A stretch of DNA of 59,973 bases from JBEKYD01 sp049509915 (GTDB taxonomy: Bacteria; Acidobacteriota; Terriglobia; Bryobacterales; Bryobacteraceae). Below are positions 54,015 to 59,973 of this stretch, in pieces. The notes beneath the pieces were generated by a model. The model worked only from the letters and a program-made list of their open reading frames with translations. It ran no database searches and was not told the origin of the DNA. Both the position numbers and the translations under genes were made by a program. How positions within the stretch are numbered: the first letter of the stretch is position 1; each line of letters starts with the position of its first letter. The stretch is taken from positions 1-59,973 of the forward strand of contig JBEKZL010000008.1 in assembly GCA_049509915.1 (NCBI GenBank). The letters are read 5' to 3'.

Positions 54015-54544
54015 CAACAATAATGCAAGTCCGGCATTAAATCAAGTCTTAATTTGACATCTGAACTATGCTCGCAATGGGGCCGTCGGCCGCGGCGCCT
54101 GCACTAGGTCAGTGTCTGTTGTAGCTTTATCCCACCCACTTCATCTTGTTCCGCGGATTCTTAACTCCTGATTTTCATAGTTTGGGACATTAACAACCAG
54201 GCCCGGTGGGATGATAATTTGCCTTTGCTCGAGGCGTTAGCCCGGCTGTGACACGTCGCGCCGAGAGCTGTAATCTACCTGCCATCGGGGACTCACCGGA
54301 GGACGACATTGGTATTGATTATAAAGGCGTTTATAGCTTAGTTCTACTGTAAGATACGGTATTGTACTTGTTCCTGTTCGCTTTTTTAGTAGATTTGCAT
54401 TACGGTTTACACAAGGGAGACGAGTTGGTGTGGAGGAGTGCGCGGTCGCTCGACCGCGTGGGTACCGGCGGCGGCGTCCGCTCATCGCAGCCAGGAAATG
54501 CGTACTCCCGTTTTGAAGATGTTCGGCTCTGAGAGAGGTTATCT
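54015..54544. other. 530-base leader before the TonB-dependent receptor, no gene seen
   Basis: This gap is noticeably AT-richer than its surroundings, especially 54310-54410. A TTGACA at 54054-54059 lacks a good -10 at the right spacing. A short minus-strand frame at 54237-54485 has no family character. The long AT-rich leader probably contains the receptor gene's promoter and upstream untranslated region. Confidence 0.5.
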
Positions 54545-57500
54545 ATGAAGATAAGACGAACCTGGAGCGGCCCGAAGATCGCAATCGCGGTTCTTTCGGC
54601 GCTCCTGCCTTTGCTGCTCGCGCCCCCCATGATGGCGCAGTCGCAGTACATCAGCGGCACCGTTGTCGACCCTACCGGTGCCCTTGTTCCACAGGCTTCC
54701 GTCAAGATCGTGGACGCAGCCAAGGGGAGCACTGTCCGGGAAACCAGCACCGATCAATCGGGCCGGTTTCAGGCCATCGATATCGAGCCGGGCAGGTACA
54801 CTATCGGTGTCGAGAAGGTCGGATTCAAGAAGTCTGAAATCACGGTCACCCTGGACGTCAACACCAAGTTGGACGTGGGACAGGTGACGCTGGCGGTTGG
54901 TAATGTTAAGGACGTCGTGTCCGTGGAAGCCGACGCCACCCCGTTGGTCACCACCAACACGATGGACAAGTCGTACATCGTCGATAAGATGGAGATTTCC
55001 GAATTGCCCATGAACGGCCGGAACTTCACCTCTTTGATGAGTACCGTGCCAGGCATGGGCAGCTCGGCCCAAAGCGATTTTGCCGTTGATTTCAACGACG
55101 TGTCGCAGTTCCATTCTTTGGGCGGACGCGGCTCGGAGAACAATATGTACCTGGACGGTTCTCCGAATATCGACGTGGGCGACAACCAGTCGCAGTATAC
55201 CCAGGCTAGCGTCGATACGATTGCCGAGTTCCGCGTCCTGGAGAGCGGTTTCAACGCCGAGTACGGGCGCAACTCCGGCATGGTGATCGCCGTGCAAACC
55301 AAGTCGGGCGCCGCGCAGTTCCACGGCACGTTGTACGAATATCTTCGCAACAACTATTTCGACGCGAAAGAAGTGCAGGACAACAGCTTCCAGGCGCCGC
55401 TGCGTTACAACCAGTTTGGCGGCAATTTCAGCGGCTGGGTGCCGGTACCGAAAATCTCGACGCGGCAGGACAAGCGCTTGTTCTTCTTCTTCAACCGGGA
55501 GATGACGCGCCGCAACGAGCCCAGCAGCAACTATGAAGACATCCCCAACGCGACCGTATTGGGCGGGAACTTCGCTCCGTTGCTGCTTTCCACCAATATG
55601 ACCTACGCTCCCGGGTTCAAGACGGGCACCGTTTTCGAACCGGGAACGGTCACGCGCGACGGTTCCGGCAACATCACCGGCGGGGTCGCTTTCCCCAACA
55701 ACGTCGTTCCCCAATCGATGTGGCAGCCGCTCAGCGCCAACATGCTGAAGATCTACACTGGGATACCCGGTTATACCAGCCTCCCCGCCTCGCCCGGAGT
55801 GCAAGGCTACGTGCGCTACTACTACAACAACCCCGACGACCTGATTAAAAACCAGGACATGCTGCGCGTGGACTACAACATCAGCCAGAGAATGACCAGT
55901 TTCTTCCGCTGGGTGAACGATTACCAGAAGGAATCCATTGCCAATGGAATCTGGGGCAGCGAGCCGTTCCCGTTCCAGGAGCAGGCGCGGCCCAAGCCGG
56001 GCAGTTCCTGGGCGTGGAACCTGGTAACCACCTTTACGCCGCACCTGGCTTCAGAGACGATCCTGACTTATAACCATCAATCCCAATCGCTGTCGGTGGT
56101 TGGCAACAATCCGGTCGATCGCACCGCGCTGGGCGCCAACTTCGCCCAGATTTTCCCCGCGACCAACATCACCAACTCGGTTCCCGACGTCACCACCAAT
56201 GTCAACGGGGTGGGCTGGTCTCTGGGCGACCCGGGATGGCACAACTGGGGTAAAGACTACGGCGCCACCGAAAACATCTCCTGGATCAAGGGCAGCCACA
56301 ACTTCAAGTTCGGCGGCTTTTTCAATCGCGACGACAAGGCGCAGACAGGCACCTGGGGCATGGAGGGCAACATCAATTTCAGTACCAATACCAACGCCTC
56401 GTTCACCCAGGATACCGGCAACGGGCTGGCCAATATGATGTTGGGTAACTTCAACAACTATACCAACCTCAGCGGCGCGGTTTTCCCCTGGTTCCGCTTC
56501 TGGGAATTCGATTTCTACGCCCAGGATAACTGGAAAGTCAGCAAGCGCCTGACTATCGATTACGGTCTGCGCTTCGTCCACATGGCTCCCACCTACACCG
56601 TCGTGCGCGGCGGCACACCGGGCGGCGAAGGCACCTGGACGATTTACAGCGTGGATTTGAGCAAGTATAACCGCTCGAATGCCCCGCTCATCAACACCAC
56701 CAATGGCGTGCAGAACGGCTATCAGCCCGGCTTCATCGAAGCCAACCCGGTGACGGCACTCACGAACCTGGGAATGATCTGCGATCCATGCTCCGGCACC
56801 GACCCCGGATTTTCTCCGGCCAAGTCGTTCCCCGAGCCCCGTCTGGGCTTTGCGTACGACCTGTTTGGCGACGGCAAGACGGCCCTCCGCGCCGGCGCCG
56901 CGCTATTCAACGAGCGCCTCCGCCAGAACAATTTCAGCTTTGGCGCGGGCGGGCAATTCCCCAATCTTTACTCCGGATCGATATACAACCAGAACGTGGC
57001 TAACTTCAGCACCGCTGGGGTGGGAACGGCTACATCGCCCATCCAACCGCCCAGCATGACGATTTGGCCCACCAACAATACCATGCCGAGCATTTACACA
57101 TGGTATGTCGGCATTCAACACCAGTTGCCGGCCAAGTTCAGCGTCGACCTGTCGTATTCCGGCAGCCACTCCATCCACCTGATGGACCAGCGGGCGGTCA
57201 ATGCGCTTCCGAACGGGTATTTCCAAAACAACAACCTGTCGGGCTCGGTCAACGGCTGGACGTCGGCCCTTCTGCCCTATGCCGGCTGGGGCAATCTGAC
57301 GGCGATTGAGACCAACTCCTATGCGCACTACAACGCCCTGATGTTCCGGCTCAACCGGCGCTTCGCCGACAACCTGGCAGTGAACTTCGACTATACCTGG
57401 TCCCACGTCATGGACACCGGCGACAACGATTCCGATAACATCAACAACCCCTTCTGCATTCGCTGCAGCTACGCCAATGCGGGGTACGACCAGCCGAACG

Positions 57501-58057
57501 TAGTCTCGCTCGACTTCATCTACACCCTCCCGAAGGTGAGGGGCTCGCTCGATAATAAGTTCATGCGGGAGATCTTCAACGGGTGGGAGCTGAGCGGCGT
57601 GATCCGCTACCAGTCGGGAATGCCGGTACTCATTTCCTCCAACGGAAACCTGTTCGGCTTGAACATCGGCAACAACGGAGGCCAGGCGCCCGATGTCGTT
57701 GGCAATCCGTATGCCACGTCCGGGGGCTCCCTGGTGCTCAATCAGGCAGCCTTCATTCGTCCCCCGGATGGCCAGTGGGGCGATCTGGGCCGCAACTCTC
57801 TGCGCTTGCCCGGCATCAACAACGTGGACACGGCGCTGATGAAGAGCTTCGCCATCACCGAACGGGCCAAGGTCACGTTCCGCTTCGAGGTCTACAACCT
57901 GTTCAACCATCCAGAGCTCTGGTCCATCAACACCTCATTCAACGGGGATAATCCGGGTGGCGGGCTTTCCGCCAGCGACGGCACTTTCGGCCAGCCGGCT
58001 TCGGGCGGCTACCGCGATGCCCGAACCATCCAGTTGGCCCTGCGCTTCGCCTTCTGA
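54545..58057 (+). CDS. Oar-like TonB-dependent outer-membrane receptor
   Basis: The 1170-residue protein starts at ATG 54545 with AGAGAGG upstream and a signal peptide to about residue 32. A carboxypeptidase-regulatory-like domain follows (about 35-115: ISGTVVDPTGALVPQASVKI, QSGRFQAIDIEPGRYTI), then a plug region (ISELPMNGRNF, VDTIAEFRVLESGFNAEYGR) and a large beta-barrel ending in the C-terminal Phe of outer-membrane proteins (IQLALRFAF). This CarboxypepD_reg/plug/barrel layout is the expanded Oar-like type in Acidobacteria. It probably imports glycans or peptides through TonB; the substrate is not known. Confidence 0.92.
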   Translation: MKIRRTWSGPKIAIAVLSALLPLLLAPPMMAQSQYISGTVVDPTGALVPQASVKIVDAAKGSTVRETSTDQSGRFQAIDIEPGRYTIGVEKVGFKKSEITVTLDVNTKLDVGQVTLAVGNVKDVVSVEADATPLVTTNTMDKSYIVDKMEISELPMNGRNFTSLMSTVPGMGSSAQSDFAVDFNDVSQFHSLGGRGSENNMYLDGSPNIDVGDNQSQYTQASVDTIAEFRVLESGFNAEYGRNSGMVIAVQTKSGAAQFHGTLYEYLRNNYFDAKEVQDNSFQAPLRYNQFGGNFSGWVPVPKISTRQDKRLFFFFNREMTRRNEPSSNYEDIPNATVLGGNFAPLLLSTNMTYAPGFKTGTVFEPGTVTRDGSGNITGGVAFPNNVVPQSMWQPLSANMLKIYTGIPGYTSLPASPGVQGYVRYYYNNPDDLIKNQDMLRVDYNISQRMTSFFRWVNDYQKESIANGIWGSEPFPFQEQARPKPGSSWAWNLVTTFTPHLASETILTYNHQSQSLSVVGNNPVDRTALGANFAQIFPATNITNSVPDVTTNVNGVGWSLGDPGWHNWGKDYGATENISWIKGSHNFKFGGFFNRDDKAQTGTWGMEGNINFSTNTNASFTQDTGNGLANMMLGNFNNYTNLSGAVFPWFRFWEFDFYAQDNWKVSKRLTIDYGLRFVHMAPTYTVVRGGTPGGEGTWTIYSVDLSKYNRSNAPLINTTNGVQNGYQPGFIEANPVTALTNLGMICDPCSGTDPGFSPAKSFPEPRLGFAYDLFGDGKTALRAGAALFNERLRQNNFSFGAGGQFPNLYSGSIYNQNVANFSTAGVGTATSPIQPPSMTIWPTNNTMPSIYTWYVGIQHQLPAKFSVDLSYSGSHSIHLMDQRAVNALPNGYFQNNNLSGSVNGWTSALLPYAGWGNLTAIETNSYAHYNALMFRLNRRFADNLAVNFDYTWSHVMDTGDNDSDNINNPFCIRCSYANAGYDQPNVVSLDFIYTLPKVRGSLDNKFMREIFNGWELSGVIRYQSGMPVLISSNGNLFGLNIGNNGGQAPDVVGNPYATSGGSLVLNQAAFIRPPDGQWGDLGRNSLRLPGINNVDTALMKSFAITERAKVTFRFEVYNLFNHPELWSINTSFNGDNPGGGLSASDGTFGQPASGGYRDARTIQLALRFAF

Positions 58058-58085
58058 TCCAGCATTTGCTTGACCCCCAAAGAAC

Positions 58086-58117
58086 CCCGCTGCCCTTCAA
58101 AAGGCAGCGGGTTTTTT
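58086..58117 (+). terminator. Rho-independent terminator of the receptor gene
   Basis: CCCGCTGCC (58086-58094) pairs perfectly with GGCAGCGGG (58103-58111) around an eight-base loop, followed by TTTTTT. It lies 28 bases after the receptor's stop codon and is the clearest intrinsic terminator in the window. Confidence 0.93.
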
Positions 58118-58154
58118 GTTCGTCCCAGAGGGGAAAGGGCGGCCGTTGTCGCGC

Positions 58155-59973
58155 TCAATTCGACCGCAGCGCAGCCATGGGATCGATCCGAGAGGCGCGC
58201 CAGGCTGGAATGTATCCGGCTACCGCCGCAACCACGATCAGCAACGCACCGACGCCCACATAGGTGACCGGATCGCCGGAGGTCACGCCGAACAGCAGGC
58301 TCCCCAGCGTGTTCGACAGCGCTCGCGACGCCGCCACGCCCAACGCGAGCCCCAACGCCGCTAATCCGAACGTACGCAAAAGGATGCGGCGTTGCAACTC
58401 GGCCGGCGACGCCCCCAGCGCCATCCGAATTCCGATTTCCTGCACCCGCTGATTTACCGAGTATGAAATCACGGCATAGATGCCCAGCGAAGCGAGCACC
58501 AGCGCGAAGGCCGCGAATCCGCCGAGCAGCATGACGAGAAAGCGTCGCGGAGACACCGATTTATCCACCAAATCCCGCAGGCTTCGGACTTCGCGAATCG
58601 GCAGATTTGGATCCAGCGGCCGCAACGCGGTTCGGATTCCCGATGCGAATACTCCCCTCGGCAGCGTCGTTCGCGCCACCAGTTCGATGTCGGAATAGTC
58701 TCCCGTCTGCCGCAGCGGAATATACATCTCGGCCCCGCCCGTTTTTTCCAGCGCTTCGTGACGGACGTCGGCCACCACGCCGACCACCCGCCGGCCCCCG
58801 TCCTGGGTCACCACTTGTCCGATCGGGTCTTGTGCGGGCCACAATGTGCGGGCGAAAGTCCGGTTCACGATCACGACCGGTTCGCTCGATGCACGATCCT
58901 GCTCAGTGAATTCGCGGCCGGCTTCTAAACGGATGCCGGCGGCCGCGAAGTATCCGTCGCTGACCATCCGAATGTAGGGTTCAGGAGGATATTGGCCCTT
59001 CGGGTAAACATGTCCCTTTGCGCCGACCTGCCACGAACGGTCTCCGGCAAACGGCAAAACGTCGCTCACTCCCGCCGCCCGTACGCCCGGAATCGATCGC
59101 GCCCTCCGCAGCATGTCATCGAGGAAAGCGTTCTGTTGAGCGCGGTTCGAAATCCGAAAGCTCGGATCGACCCGCAGGACCGCCGTGTGCTCGGGTTCGA
59201 AGCCAAGATCGATGTCGAGCACGCGAACAAAACTCCGCACCAGGAGCCCCGCGCCCACCAGCAAAACCGAGGCGAAGGCGATCTCAGAAACCACCAATCC
59301 GTGGCGCAGCCAGGCACGGCGCTTGCCGGCGCTCAGCCCGCGGCCACCCTCTTTCAGCGCCTCTTGCATCTCTAATGCGGGAGCTTGAAGCGCAGGCAAC
59401 ACCCCGAACAGGACGCCGGTAAGAACGGCCGCGACCAGCGTGAAAGCGAGCACGTTTCCGTCGATGCGCACGCTGGTTAGCAAGGGAAGATTGAAGGCGC
59501 TCAGATGCGCCACCGCGCGTGCGCCGGCCAGCGCGAGAACGAGGCCCAGCACCGCGCCGCAACAGGAGAGTGCGATGCTTTCGGTAAGCATCTGCCGCAG
59601 CAGGCGGAGGCGGCCCGCGCCCAGCGCCGCCCGCATAGCCAGCTCCCTTTGCCGCGCTCCCATACGGGCCAACTGCAGATTCGAGAGGTTCGCACACACA
59701 ATCAACATCACGACGCCAACCGCGCAGGCTAGCACCATCAGGGCCGGCCGCACCCGGCCATTGATGCGCTGGTCGAGCGGCGTCAGCCTCGGAACGACGG
59801 GGTTTCGTTCGGGAGAGGGATGCTGGATCTCCATCTGTTTTGCCAGTTGAATGAATTCCGGCCGCGCGTTCTCTACGCTCGCGCCGGGCTTCAACCGGCC
59901 GATGATCGTCATCGTGTTGCCGCGCCGATTCGTTTCCTCCGTCAGCGGCCAGGGGATAAAGATATCCACCGGC
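58155..59973 (-). CDS. FtsX/MacB-like ABC transporter permease (acidobacterial duplicated type), N-terminus outside window
   Basis: The frame is open to the end of the window, so the first part is missing; about 605 residues are present. They show a MacB-like periplasmic region, an FtsX permease block (about residues 80-190: MVLACAVGVVMLIVCANLSN, MRAALGAGRLRLLRQMLTES), a second periplasmic domain and a second FtsX block (about 475-595, MALGASPAELQRRILLR). The duplicated permease arrangement is characteristic of Acidobacteria (ADOP). The ATPase partner is not in view. Export or lipoprotein handling is likely; substrate unknown. Confidence 0.9.
   Translation of the reverse strand, partial: PVDIFIPWPLTEETNRRGNTMTIIGRLKPGASVENARPEFIQLAKQMEIQHPSPERNPVVPRLTPLDQRINGRVRPALMVLACAVGVVMLIVCANLSNLQLARMGARQRELAMRAALGAGRLRLLRQMLTESIALSCCGAVLGLVLALAGARAVAHLSAFNLPLLTSVRIDGNVLAFTLVAAVLTGVLFGVLPALQAPALEMQEALKEGGRGLSAGKRRAWLRHGLVVSEIAFASVLLVGAGLLVRSFVRVLDIDLGFEPEHTAVLRVDPSFRISNRAQQNAFLDDMLRRARSIPGVRAAGVSDVLPFAGDRSWQVGAKGHVYPKGQYPPEPYIRMVSDGYFAAAGIRLEAGREFTEQDRASSEPVVIVNRTFARTLWPAQDPIGQVVTQDGGRRVVGVVADVRHEALEKTGGAEMYIPLRQTGDYSDIELVARTTLPRGVFASGIRTALRPLDPNLPIREVRSLRDLVDKSVSPRRFLVMLLGGFAAFALVLASLGIYAVISYSVNQRVQEIGIRMALGASPAELQRRILLRTFGLAALGLALGVAASRALSNTLGSLLFGVTSGDPVTYVGVGALLIVVAAVAGYIPAWRASRIDPMAALRSN

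Noticed and set aside
54237..54485. Minus-strand small gene in the receptor leader
   Set aside because: No family character, no ribosome-binding site and atypical composition; treated as non-coding.

Overview
The window looks like chromosome from a GC-rich soil acidobacterium close to Candidatus Solibacter / Bryobacteraceae. The evidence is the gene content: a DUF1800/DUF1501 pair with Solibacter-type TIGR03437 domains, an Oar-like TonB-dependent receptor with an N-terminal carboxypeptidase-regulatory domain, a duplicated FtsX/MacB-like permease, FG-GAP/UnbV proteins, many TPR proteins and a REP-like palindrome scattered between genes. This assignment is inference from families; no rRNA gene is present.

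Layout. 1-6.0 kb: tail of an epimerase, an MFS exporter, a methyltransferase/bactofilin pair, der and a nitrilase-family amidase. 6.3-10.5 kb: the secreted DUF1800/DUF1501 pair. 10.5-17.7 kb: a frameshifted bicupin gene, tandem operator-like palindromes, an isolated nuoA, a YqgE protein with a signal peptide, a hemerythrin, and assorted enzymes and transporters. 17.8-19.6 kb: an orphan DUF4157 (eCIS-core-like) protein. 19.7-26.1 kb: a lysine/diaminopimelate operon (dapE-like, asd, lysC, dapB, dapA, dapD) behind a promoter, a lysine riboswitch and a possible Shine-Dalgarno-sequestering hairpin. 26.7-28.2 kb: two decayed toxin-antitoxin modules, brnT/brnA and an RHH antitoxin/mazF, carrying two amber codons and one frameshift; brnTA lies between ~52-bp direct repeats. 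28.2-35.8 kb: an amidoligase/transglutaminase operon (DUF2126 fusion, circularly permuted ATP-grasp/alpha-E fusion, transglutaminase, methyltransferase). 35.9-38.2 kb: a penicillin-acylase-family gene broken at an A10 tract. 38.2-49.4 kb: secreted beta-propeller, FecR, FG-GAP and TPR proteins and a membrane regulator-like protein. 49.7-58.1 kb: a sodium:sugar-type symporter next to a GH94 phosphorylase, then an Oar-like outer-membrane receptor with a clear terminator. The window ends inside an ABC permease gene.

How the parts work together. The lysine operon makes diaminopimelate and lysine from aspartate and is probably shut down by lysine through the riboswitch. The amidoligase operon resembles known neighbourhoods predicted to make and cleave peptide-like amide bonds; its product is unknown. 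The symporter/GH94 pair fits import and phosphorolysis of a beta-linked disaccharide. Three otherwise intact genes carry single-base frameshifts, so either sequencing errors or real decay must be considered for each.
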